DNA of 64,000 nucleotides from Devosia sp. LC5 (GTDB taxonomy: Bacteria; Pseudomonadota; Alphaproteobacteria; Rhizobiales; Devosiaceae): positions 1 to 64,000 of the forward strand of contig NZ_JNNO01000006.1 of assembly GCF_000735585.1 (NCBI RefSeq). Direction: 5' to 3'. Positions 44,426 to 52,151 of this stretch are shown one piece after another. The notes beneath the pieces are model-generated. The model was not told the origin of the DNA. It was given only the letters and a program-made list of their open reading frames with translations, and searched no databases. Both the position numbers and the translations under genes were made by a program. The stretch's first letter is position 1. The number at the start of each line of letters is the position of its first letter.

Positions 44426-45025
44426 ATGGGTGCACTCAGGACGGCTAAGGATAAGTGGGTCGAGGCAGGTCTCCAGGCCCTTGCGGCCGGTGGGATCAAT
44501 GCGGTTCGAGTGGAAGCCCTGGCAAAGACACTTGGGGTTACCAAAGGCGGGTTCTATGGCTATTTCGCCGATCGCCCGGCGCTGCTAACGGCCATGCTCG
44601 ACACCTGGGAGCGCGAAAGCGTCGATGACGTGCTCGAACGAGTGGAGCAAGAGGGCGGCAGCTGGCAAGATCAACTCAGATTCGCGGGTCAGCTTACTCT
44701 TTCTGCCGGCCGTCTCTTCGACATAGATCTGGCGGTCCGCGATTGGGCTCGACGCGACTCCGCCGTCGCTGAGCGGCTGCGGCGCGTTGACAATCGGCGC
44801 ATGAAGCTTTTGCGGGATATGCTCGGGGCGACTTGCTCCGATGCCGAGGAAGTCGAAGCTCGCTGTTTGCTGGCGTTTTGCATGGCGATTGGCAGCCACC
44901 TCCTGGCCGCGGACCATCCCGGTTTTAGTCGCCTCCAGGTGCGAGCGCGCGCGGGCAGGATCATTCTGGACGTCTCTGGTAGCGGTGGCGTAAGCCCTGA
45001 GACGCCTTCCAAGAAGGTAGGTTGA
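44426..45025 (+). CDS. TetR-family regulator, candidate master regulator of the island
   Basis: A 199-residue TetR-type repressor. HTH: VEALAKTLGVTKGGFYGYFA (about 29-48), helical ligand domain beyond. The ATG at 44426 is used; the frame upstream crosses operator f. With its own promoter carrying the palindrome that recurs seven more times in the island, it is the best candidate to bind all of them. Its ligand is unknown. Confidence 0.88.
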   Translation: MGALRTAKDKWVEAGLQALAAGGINAVRVEALAKTLGVTKGGFYGYFADRPALLTAMLDTWERESVDDVLERVEQEGGSWQDQLRFAGQLTLSAGRLFDIDLAVRDWARRDSAVAERLRRVDNRRMKLLRDMLGATCSDAEEVEARCLLAFCMAIGSHLLAADHPGFSRLQVRARAGRIILDVSGSGGVSPETPSKKVG

Positions 45026-45084
45026 GGTGGGCTGCCGCGCCGACATAATACGCGAACGTCGGCCATTTGCGCATCGACACCGGC

Positions 45085-46275
45085 TTAGGCAGGAGCTGGC
45101 GCAGGCAACTTCTCCCCATTGCTGCGCCGACCTAACCCGAACAATGGCCTAAGCAGCGGCACGGCTTTGATCGCCTCGGTGAGGACCACACAGCCGCCGA
45201 TTGCGGTGATCGAGATGATCGCAACCTCGATCCCGAGCGGCAGGGCCTGCTCGGCGAGCCAGAAGCCTACAGCCACGATGATGGTCTGATGCAGCACGTA
45301 GTAGGGAAAGACCGCTTCCGTCAGAAACCGCAGCGCGGCGCTGGGACGGTTGAGATAGCGCTGCGCCAGGCCCACCATGCCAACGACAGTCGCCCAGGCG
45401 AAAATGCACCGTAGCCCGCCAACCAGCCAGGAGAACCCCTCGGCGTCCCGCACAGCGTCCCAATTGAGCCGTGCCGCCAGCAGGGCGGCTCCAAGCGTCA
45501 GCGCAAGGAGTACCGCCGGCCGCAAGGCGCGCACCACACCGGCCCAGAAGACCGGGCTCTTGGCCGTCAACCAGCCGATGAGAAGGATCGTCAACAGATT
45601 CGCATGATTGGCCCAATCGTCCACGACGGCGTGGGTGGTCGGGAAGTATGGCACCAGCGTAGCGGCGTAAATAAGGAACGGCGCCGTCGGCAACAGCAAG
45701 AGGCGCCAACCAAACGCACTCGCCGACAGCCATGCAAGGAGCGTCTCGGTCGGCCGCTCCAGCCGGCGCAGCAGCGGCAGCAGTGCTGCCACCACCAGCG
45801 TATAGAGCAGGATATAGACCAGGTACCAAAGATGGTTGTAGGTCGGCGTCAGGATGGAGAACTCGAAGTCCACATCGAGATAGTCACGATAGAACGCCCA
45901 GAGGTCGGGGCCGATTTCACCCTTCGCCAGCAGTTCGAAATAGGCCTGCGGCATCACCCAGACGAAAAAGCCGAAGGCGATGGGCAGGAGCAACCGGCCA
46001 GCGCGACGCGGCAGGAACGCCCTTGTCATCGTCTTATCCATGGCAAAGCGCAATGCCACGCCGGAGATGAAGAAAAGCAACGGCAACCGCCACGGATTGA
46101 TCAGCGCCATGATAGGTTCGATCGCGCCACTGGCATGGCCGCTCTTCACGTGCCAATCCCAGGTCACGTAGAACATGCCGATGTGATAGAAGATCAGGAA
46201 TCCAAACGCGATGACCCGCAGCCAGTCGAGATCATGGCGGCGCGGGAACGCGGCGGGCGAAGATTGAGGTAGCAT
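45085..46275 (-). CDS. Acyltransferase family 3 membrane protein
   Basis: A 396-residue polytopic protein with about ten helices. The N-terminal RRHDLDWLRVIAFGFLIFYH is the acyltransferase-3 opening, with the catalytic His/Asp region there, as in OpgC-type succinyl or acetyl transferases that modify periplasmic glucans or surface sugars. ATG at 46275 was chosen because earlier codons lack homology. The C-terminus is followed by an inverted neighbour, tetR. Confidence 0.85.
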   Translation of the reverse strand: MLPQSSPAAFPRRHDLDWLRVIAFGFLIFYHIGMFYVTWDWHVKSGHASGAIEPIMALINPWRLPLLFFISGVALRFAMDKTMTRAFLPRRAGRLLLPIAFGFFVWVMPQAYFELLAKGEIGPDLWAFYRDYLDVDFEFSILTPTYNHLWYLVYILLYTLVVAALLPLLRRLERPTETLLAWLSASAFGWRLLLLPTAPFLIYAATLVPYFPTTHAVVDDWANHANLLTILLIGWLTAKSPVFWAGVVRALRPAVLLALTLGAALLAARLNWDAVRDAEGFSWLVGGLRCIFAWATVVGMVGLAQRYLNRPSAALRFLTEAVFPYYVLHQTIIVAVGFWLAEQALPLGIEVAIISITAIGGCVVLTEAIKAVPLLRPLFGLGRRSNGEKLPAPAPA

Positions 46276-46466
46276 GGGGCAGCCGTCCGGGTTTGTAGTG
46301 CCGATGCGCCAAGGCCTAGCCGCCGCTGTCCCACCGGCCAATGCAGGTGTTTCGGACGCCCTGCCGGCGGGACGAACGGCGGCGGCGGGTCGCCATCCCT
46401 GTGGACGAAGTCCATCGCATGGCCGATCACCGAATAGGCTCGCCGAACTAATTCGCCAGTCCGAAC

Positions 46467-46739
46467 TCAACCGGGCACATCCTCATGTAGCAACTGGCCA
46501 CGCATTGACGGACAAAAGTAGACCTCGTGTCCCGGAAACGTGCTACGCAAATTATCGAACAGATTTGCCCGCTGCCGCAGCTCCACGCCTTCGTCGCGGT
46601 AAGTCAGCCAGGCCGGCTGCCCATCTTGGCTGCGCAATACCTCCTGCAGACACATCACGTCGGCATCGGCACGCTGCAGGTAGTCGATCAGGGCTGGGTA
46701 AAGCCGTCCGGCCCAGGCGTTTAGCGAGAGAATTTTCAA
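46467..46739 (-). pseudogene. Truncated endonuclease/exonuclease/phosphatase-family gene
   Basis: Encodes 90 residues: MKILSLNAWAGRLYPALIDY and DVMCLQEVL (the N and E metal ligands of the family) and then stops. Intact members are about 250-280 residues; all the later catalytic His/Asp motifs are missing. The start is a TTG overlapping the SRPBCC stop. I read it as a 3'-truncated gene rather than a functional protein. Confidence 0.65.
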
Positions 46740-47209
46740 GGGAGAGGATCTCTAATGAGGGCCCGTCGCTGATCAAGGTTTGAACGGAAGCCCTTGATGT
46801 AAAGAAGAAGTGAGCCAATATGACTATTCCATCCTGCTTCATGCTCGGCGCTCAAGAGCTCGTAGTCTAGACCAACCAGCCTCTCCCAGCCTGCATGGGT
46901 CAAGCTCAAAATCGTGCCTGTCCGAGCGGGTTCCAGCTCGATCGTGACCTGTGTTTGATCAGGCCAGTCCGAGTCCGCCCAGGTCATCGACAGCAATCTC
47001 GGTGGCTCGAATGCGGTTATGATGCCGCTCGTCACCATTTTTCTGCTGCCCTTTGCCCAGTGTTCCTCCACCTGACCGCCAACACGGGCATCAAGGGTCA
47101 AATGCGGACCAAACCAGACGGCGAGATGCCGAGACGTGGTGAGGACCTCCCAACATTCTGCCAGACTTCCATCGAGCTCTGCCTCAAGCTGCAACGCGAC
47201 CGCTTTCAT
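46736..47209 (-). CDS. SRPBCC/AHSA1-like domain protein
   Basis: A 157-residue protein of the START/Bet-v-1 superfamily: LTTSRHLAVWFGPHLTLDARVGG near the N-terminus, PPRLLSMTWADSDWPDQT in the middle, and the long C-terminal helix. Such proteins bind small hydrophobic ligands or act as polyketide cyclases/Hsp90 activators. ATG at 47209. A degenerate member of the operator family (site g) lies 149 bp upstream. Confidence 0.82.
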   Translation of the reverse strand: MKAVALQLEAELDGSLAECWEVLTTSRHLAVWFGPHLTLDARVGGQVEEHWAKGSRKMVTSGIITAFEPPRLLSMTWADSDWPDQTQVTIELEPARTGTILSLTHAGWERLVGLDYELLSAEHEAGWNSHIGSLLLYIKGFRSNLDQRRALIRDPLP

Positions 47210-47358
47210 TAAGTGTCTTCCTACCTGCAACTCGTGCATCCGGGTGACGATCAACAACAACGCGGCTTAAGCCGTGTTCGAGCCAGATTCTTGCCCTCTC
47301 AGCAGCGATGAAACCCGTTCACCGCCGTGACGTGGTTTTCGGTCAACTGAATTCCGAA

Positions 47359-47374
47359 TATACTGTGGCGTATA
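47359..47374 (-). promoter_or_regulatory. TATACG-N4-CGTATA operator, site g (degenerate)
   Basis: TATACTGTGGCGTATA: one arm base differs from the consensus (TATACT for TATACG). It lies 149 bp upstream of the SRPBCC gene; on the minus strand it reads into TATATT. The weakest of the eight sites. Confidence 0.5.
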
Positions 47375-47456
47375 GTTCGCTGCAATAGGCCCCTCGGTCA
47401 TGGGCGGGCAGACGTGACGGCTTGGATCAATGTCAAGCTTCGCCCCGGGGTACTCC

Positions 47457-48317
47457 TCAGGAAGTGGAAACGGCCACCCTATTGCTGACCCCAACCGCGA
47501 AAGCTGCCGCAACCGCGCTGCGGAGCGGGTCGCTCAGCGCCGTCAGCAAGGTGATCTTGCTGGCCGGCAGTGCGGGCAGCCCCTGATCCAGCACCACGCA
47601 ATCTGCGGGGACCTGGTTTCGCCCGATGGCGGCGATGCCCAGACCGGCGCTCGCTGCCGATTGCAGGGCGGCGACGGAGCCGCCCGAGAAGGCCAGCCGC
47701 CAGCCGATATTGGCGCTCTCGAGCGCCCGCACCGCGGCGATGCGAACGGTACAAGGCTCTGGAAGGGTCAGTAGCGGTAACGCGGCACCAGGCTTCCAGA
47801 TCTCAGGCGATCTGGCGCACCATACGAGCTGGTCCCGGTAAAGCGAAATGCCCTGGCGGCGGCTGGTGTCCATCCGAACGATGGCGAAATCCGCCTTGCC
47901 CGCATCGTAGCGCCCCTGCATCTCGGCCGAGAGCCCGACCGAAACGTCAAAGAGCAGGGCCGGAAACGCTTGCTGGAGGTGGTTGAGGGCGGTTCCAAGC
48001 AGCGTGCCGGCAGCGTGATCGCCGATCGCTGCTCGCAGGGTCATCGCTGGAGCGCCCACCTCGAAGACCGAAAGCGCCCGATCATGCACCGCAAGAATCT
48101 CTCGCGCCGGACCGAGGAACCGCACCCCGTCAGGCGTTGGCGAAACAGCACGCGGCGTCCTGGCGAGCAGACGCTTACCGATCGCTTGCTCGAGCCTGCG
48201 CACCCGCAGGCTGATGGCCGACTGCGTCGTCCCCAGCAGCTCGGCGGCGCCGGTAAAGCTGCCGCAATCGGTGACAAGCACAAAGCTGCGTAGCTGCTCT
48301 ATCGCCAGGTTTTGCAT
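47457..48317 (-). CDS. LysR-family regulator
   Basis: A 286-residue LysR regulator with HTH IEQLRSFVLVTDCGSFTGAA and TTQSAISLRVRRLE, effector domain from about 90. Divergent from the tautomerase operon with 85 bp between starts, so it probably controls that operon in response to a metabolite. Confidence 0.9.
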   Translation of the reverse strand: MQNLAIEQLRSFVLVTDCGSFTGAAELLGTTQSAISLRVRRLEQAIGKRLLARTPRAVSPTPDGVRFLGPAREILAVHDRALSVFEVGAPAMTLRAAIGDHAAGTLLGTALNHLQQAFPALLFDVSVGLSAEMQGRYDAGKADFAIVRMDTSRRQGISLYRDQLVWCARSPEIWKPGAALPLLTLPEPCTVRIAAVRALESANIGWRLAFSGGSVAALQSAASAGLGIAAIGRNQVPADCVVLDQGLPALPASKITLLTALSDPLRSAVAAAFAVGVSNRVAVSTS

Positions 48318-48402
48318 TTCAAACTCATATCATTGAGAGCTTGTTCATAGCATTTCGCAATACATACGGTCGAGGCATAAAGGAACGACAGGAGACAGAG
48401 CA

Positions 48403-48822
48403 ATGCCCATCATCACCGTCAGATACGCAACGAGGAACGACGCCACACCCCAGGACGTCTCCATCGCGGCGGCCGAAGCCTCCACCAGCTTCTTGCGCAA
48501 ACAGGCCGACCTGACCACCGTGACCGCGGAGCCGGCCGATCCGTCACAGTGGTTCATTGCGGGCAAGAGCCTGTCGGACCATGGGCTGGCCAGTTTCTGG
48601 CTCGAAATCCGCGTCGTCGAGGGGACCAACACCAAGCAGGAGCGCGAGCGTTTCATCGCCGCCATCTTCGACGTGATGGGTCAATTGCTGGGCCCTGTTC
48701 ACCACGAAAGCTACGTGCATATCCATGAAGTCAGGGCGGACGCCTACGGCTTCGGGGGCCGCACACAGGAGCGGCGTTTCATAGAAGCACGACCGCTTCC
48801 GGCAACCGTTGAAGGAGTATAG
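48403..48822 (+). CDS. Tautomerase (4-oxalocrotonate tautomerase-like) family protein
   Basis: A 139-residue protein starting MPIITVRYATRN; after Met removal Pro is N-terminal, the catalytic base of the tautomerase superfamily. Long tautomerases of this type (about 130-140 aa) include dehalogenases and MIF-like enzymes. Good site AGGAGACAGAGCA precedes the ATG. First gene of a three-gene operon; the next starts 2 bp after its stop. Confidence 0.85.
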   Translation: MPIITVRYATRNDATPQDVSIAAAEASTSFLRKQADLTTVTAEPADPSQWFIAGKSLSDHGLASFWLEIRVVEGTNTKQERERFIAAIFDVMGQLLGPVHHESYVHIHEVRADAYGFGGRTQERRFIEARPLPATVEGV

Positions 48823-48824
48823 CC

Positions 48825-49364
48825 ATGTCTCGCCTACCCCTGATCGAGGAAAATCCAGGTAGCCCGGCCGGCAAGCTTCTTACCGAAACACGCATGCAGC
48901 TTGGGAGGGTTCCCAACCTCTATCGTGCTCTGGCCAACTCCCCGGCAGCGCTCAACGGCTACCTGCAGTTTCGCAGGGCCCTCCAGGCTGGTGGGCTCAG
49001 CCCGAAACTGCGCGAGCAGATCGCGTTGGTGACCGCCGAGGTGAACCGCTGCGAGTATTGTGTCTCGGCGCACGCGTTCCGCGGCTCGAAGCTAGGCATC
49101 CCCGATGCCGAACTCGACCTCAACCGCAAAGGCGGATCAAGCGACCCTAAAGTGGCCGCGGCACTGACGCTAGCCATGGAAGTGACCTGCAATCGCGGCA
49201 AGATCGCCGACGACGCTCTCGACGCCGCAAGGGCCGCAGGCCTGAGCGACGAGGAATTAGCGGAACTAATCGCCCACGTTGCCCTCAACTTTTATTCCAA
49301 CATCCTTAATCACGTAGCCGAACCCGAACTCGACTTTCCCAGGACACCCCTCCTCGATGACTGA
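48825..49364 (+). CDS. Carboxymuconolactone decarboxylase/AhpD-family protein
   Basis: A 179-residue helical protein with EVNRCEYCVSAH: E72, C76, C79 and H83 are the redox/proton-relay set of AhpD-like alkylhydroperoxidase domains. Likely thiol peroxidase or reductase activity. 8-bp overlap with the following DUF302 gene indicates translational coupling. Confidence 0.87.
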   Translation: MSRLPLIEENPGSPAGKLLTETRMQLGRVPNLYRALANSPAALNGYLQFRRALQAGGLSPKLREQIALVTAEVNRCEYCVSAHAFRGSKLGIPDAELDLNRKGGSSDPKVAAALTLAMEVTCNRGKIADDALDAARAAGLSDEELAELIAHVALNFYSNILNHVAEPELDFPRTPLLDD

Positions 49365-49800
49365 ACTGTCCGCCCTTTTACCAAACGTCGTCACTACGAC
49401 ACCGCAGCACCATCTCAAGGTGACGTCCAGCTACGGCTTCGAGGAAACCTTGCACCGGTTGCGCCAGTCAATCAGTGCTGCAGATCTCTGGGTGATCCAT
49501 GAAATCGATCCGCAAGCGCTCCTGAGAAAGGGCGGCTACGCGATCCCGCCGCTTCGGCAAATCCTGTGGTTTCATCCAAGACTTATGGCGCGGCTGTTGC
49601 TCACCGATCCCGGCGTTGTTCCCGAGGCTCCTCTGAAGTTTGTCGTCTTCGCCGCGGCCTCGGGGGTCACAGTGACAGCGTTCAACCCGATGCTTGTATT
49701 TTCGCCTTACCCCGATCTGGCAATGTTCGCGTCGGAGCTTTTCGATATCACCAATCGCATGCTCTTGACCGTGTCGGCAGCCGACGAGGTGCTGCGGTAA
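49357..49800 (+). CDS. DUF302 domain protein
   Basis: A 147-residue protein. SSYGFEETLHRLRQSISAAD is the DUF302 opening, followed by HEIDPQALLRKGGYAIPPLRQ and FNPMLVF. Function unknown; these proteins are frequent beside redox or sulfur genes. Overlaps the AhpD-like gene by 8 bp. Confidence 0.82.
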   Translation: MTELSALLPNVVTTTPQHHLKVTSSYGFEETLHRLRQSISAADLWVIHEIDPQALLRKGGYAIPPLRQILWFHPRLMARLLLTDPGVVPEAPLKFVVFAAASGVTVTAFNPMLVFSPYPDLAMFASELFDITNRMLLTVSAADEVLR

Positions 49801-50041
49801 CAGAGTGGGCTCCGACGCGCGCCGGCGTCAGCTTAGCGGAAACGTCGCATGCGAACCAAGCTGTGCGATCGCCGTAGTTTCCGATGCCAGGTGCCTGGGA
49901 TGCTCTTCCACGCCAGCCGTGTCCCAACGCAAATTGCGGCGACACCAATGGGCAATTTCAGCGCCTGGTCAGCTTCACCGCCGGGGTAGTTTCCCGTGTC
50001 GTCTTCCGTTCGTACACCCCGAAATTCGGGTAAAGTCGCGC

Positions 50042-50370
50042 CTATTCCGCATAGACTGCGTTGCGCTCCTCGCCCCCGATCACACGGGCGCGGACCGGGA
50101 TGCGCTCTACGGTTGTCCCGTCGCCTTGGCCCCGATCGTATAAAGCAGCAGCACAGGCATGCCTTCGAAATAGCCCCCGGGGTTGCCGGCAGTCTGCTTC
50201 AAGTCGGCGATGACCTGCGCATGCTGTGTCCTCGAAACGTTCCGTGTTGATTTCCGCGGTGTGTCGGCGGTGCCGCAGTTGGCCCCCTTCAGGGTTACAG
50301 GTTTTCGGCCGACCGCTTTCGCCTGCGGACACGGTGCTGCGGCCCCGTTGGCCCAGCAACGGTCGTGCAT
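50042..50370 (-). pseudogene. Remnant of a deazaflavin-dependent nitroreductase-type gene
   Basis: Two minus-strand frames carry separate pieces of one family. One reads TQHAQVIADLKQTAGNPGGYFEGMPVLLLYTIGAKATGQP (written here in parts: TQHAQVIADLKQ, GGYFEGMPVLLLYTIGAKA) and hits a stop at about 50107; the other continues with RARVIGGEERNAVYAE. The first matches the N-terminal part of DDN-like F420-dependent quinone reductases and the second their C-terminal GEER region, with the middle missing. I read it as a frameshifted, internally deleted remnant. Confidence 0.5.
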
Positions 50371-50433
50371 CTATGCCAAGGACCTCGCAATAGAGCAGTC
50401 TTGGCTATCGTGGCGTGGCCGCCCATGTGAGCA

Positions 50434-50889
50434 TCAAGTTGCGTCCCTGGCGCCATCGCGCCACAGGGCAATCAACACCGCCGCGCCAACAACGACAAAG
50501 CCGATCCAGTTGGGCACCGTGGTCATGTTGCCGAATATGAAGAAGCCGAAGCCGACGAACAGCAGCGCTCCGCAGCAGCACCACGCGGCCAGCACCCAGG
50601 CCGCCGGCCTCCGCCATGCCGGCCGGCCGCTGGCTCCAACCAGCACGATTGCCGAGCCGAACATCATTACCGAGACGTTGTTCCACACCACGTCCACCAG
50701 CAGAATGACGTCGGGCGGTAGCGCACTGGCATGTACGCTCCCCATCAGGCCGGGCGTGGCCGTGAGGTGGCCGACACCGAACGCGAAAAACAACCCGCCC
50801 GCGACGAGAAACCAGCGATTGCGCGCTACACCAGTCCTATTGGGACCTCCCATACCTGCTTCGGGCTTCGTTCTGTCCATCATGGTCAC
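50434..50889 (-). CDS. Small four-helix membrane protein (151 aa)
   Basis: Four hydrophobic helices after a polar 25-residue N-terminus (WFLVAGGLFFAFGVGHLTA, then VILLVDVVWNNVSVMMFGSA and two more). The GTG start at 50889 has GGAG 7 bp upstream; an internal ATG two codons on is possible. Operator h lies 17 bp upstream of the start, so it belongs to the same apparent regulon. No family assigned. Confidence 0.7.
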   Translation of the reverse strand: MTMMDRTKPEAGMGGPNRTGVARNRWFLVAGGLFFAFGVGHLTATPGLMGSVHASALPPDVILLVDVVWNNVSVMMFGSAIVLVGASGRPAWRRPAAWVLAAWCCCGALLFVGFGFFIFGNMTTVPNWIGFVVVGAAVLIALWRDGARDAT

Positions 50890-50905
50890 TTCGCGGCTCC
50901 TTGGT

Positions 50906-50921
50906 TATACGGTACCGTATG
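50906..50921 (-). promoter_or_regulatory. TATACG-N4-CGTATA operator, site h
   Basis: TATACGGTACCGTATG: a perfect 14-bp core palindrome ATACGGTACCGTAT with one mismatch at the outermost pair. It lies 17-32 bp upstream of the 151-residue membrane protein gene and shares centre GTAC with sites c and d. Confidence 0.68.
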
Positions 50922-51412
50922 TTATGCTGATCTTGTCACGAGTCCATATGCTGTTGTTGGGCTGCGGCAGCGTGTCGCTCTCTCGCATGCACGTTCAACG
51001 GTTACCGACAAAGCCGACCAACAGTTCGAAGGCGAAATCATGGGCCTCCCTGTTGAGCAAATGCGCCGTTCCAGCTGAACTCAGGCAAAACCACGATCCC
51101 TGCTCGCGTAGCGCTTAGGAGTTGCGGTGCCTGGGCAATTATTGACCAGGCAGGAACCGCTCGGCCGGGTGAAGGTCCCAAAGTTGTAAATGATCTCTCT
51201 GCGAGACCATCAGGGTTCACCAGCAATGTTTGGCGAGCAGGATGACACCCGACGCATGGCCGAACTATGTGGTCTATAGCGGGCACACGATGGCAGCTTT
51301 CGGAACATCGTTGAGACAGGATGAACGGCTGGAATGGGGCGCTAAATTGCCTTTCAGTTGGCCGTAGAAACTGAAATTTCCCAACAATTACAGTGCCCAT
51401 CTATGTTGCAGC
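50922..51412. other. Island right end, no supported gene
   Basis: About 490 bp. Minus-strand frame 51038-51400 is open but has no recognisable domain. Possibly decayed coding sequence. Confidence 0.45.
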
Positions 51413-51427
51413 GGGTGCGCCATTCTC
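51413..51427 (+). other. Candidate attachment site, right (attR-like)
   Basis: GGGTGCGCCATTCTC matches 14 of 15 bases of the tRNA-Arg 3' junction at 35636-35650, same orientation, 15.8 kb away. It marks where gene content returns to metabolic chromosome-type genes, directly before a truncated permease gene. Confidence 0.48.
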
Positions 51428-51454
51428 GGTCCAAATATCCTGACACGCAAAGAG

Positions 51455-51513
51455 CGACTCGGTTGCGTCTATAAACGACTCGTTTGCGCGTTAAGAACGA
51501 CTCTCCGGAGTCG
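51455..51513. repeat. CGACTC tandem motif with palindrome at island border
   Basis: CGACTCGGTTGCG (51455-51467) and CGACTCGTTTGCG (51476-51488) are near-identical at a 21-bp interval; a third CGACTC starts 22 bp later and forms the inverted repeat CGACTC-TCCG-GAGTCG (51498-51513). The spacing of about two helical turns suggests protein half-sites. Function unknown. Confidence 0.5.
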
Positions 51514-51518
51514 GTCGC

Positions 51519-52151
51519 TTTTCCCGCATCTCGCTCACCATCGGCCTTTGCGGCGTGGCGCTGTCGCTGACCCTGGGCGTGGTGCTGGGCGGGATTTCAG
51601 GCCTTTATGGCGGTCGGGTCGACCTGGTTATCCAGCGTATCATCGAGGTGCTGCAATCGATCCCCACCATCCCGCTGTGGATGGGGCTGGCCGCAGCCAT
51701 GCCGTCGAACTGGTCGGTACTTCAGGTCTATTTTGCCATCACCATTATCATCTCGCTGGTGAGCTGGACCGAGCTGGCCCGCGTGGTGCGCGGCAAGGTG
51801 CTGATGCTGCGCGAGGAGGAATTCATCACCTCTGCCCGTCTCGATGGCTGTGGCGACGGCCGCATCATCATGCGGCACATGGTGCCCTCCATGCTGAGCC
51901 ATATCGTGGCGGCGACCAGCCTTGCCCTACCGGTGATGATCCTGTCGGAAACGGCATTGAGCTTTCTTGGCCTTGGCTTGCGGCCACCCGCGGTCAGTTG
52001 GGGCGTGTTACTGCAGCAGGCGCAGAACGTGCAGGCCGTGGCCTTGACGCCCCGGCTCCTGATCCCCGCGGTGCCCGTCGTGGTGGCGGTGCTTGCCCTC
52101 AACTTCCTCGGAGACGGCATCCGTGATGCCGCTGATCCCTATGCTTCATGA
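51519..52151 (+). pseudogene. DppC/OppC-type ABC permease, N-terminally truncated
   Basis: Reading from 51519 gives FSRISLTIGLCGVALSLTLG, which corresponds to the segment of DppC-type permeases after the first helix and periplasmic stretch. The usual first 80 or more residues, and the upstream partner permease and binding-protein genes, are missing. An in-frame TAA at 51492 precedes. The rest of the permease is intact, with the EAA loop (EEEFITSARLDGCGDGRIIM) and C-terminus [17 protein letters not shown]. Homology stops about 90 bp from the candidate island border. Confidence 0.75.

Noticed and set aside
51038..51400. A 120-codon minus-strand frame at the island right end, considered as a gene or transposase remnant
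   Set aside because: No DDE or other transposase motif and no recognisable protein; left as unannotated.
35646..51427. CRISPR array or phage structural genes in the accessory region
   Set aside because: No regularly spaced repeats with spacers and no phage-type genes were found; the repeated palindromes are single promoter sites at irregular distances.
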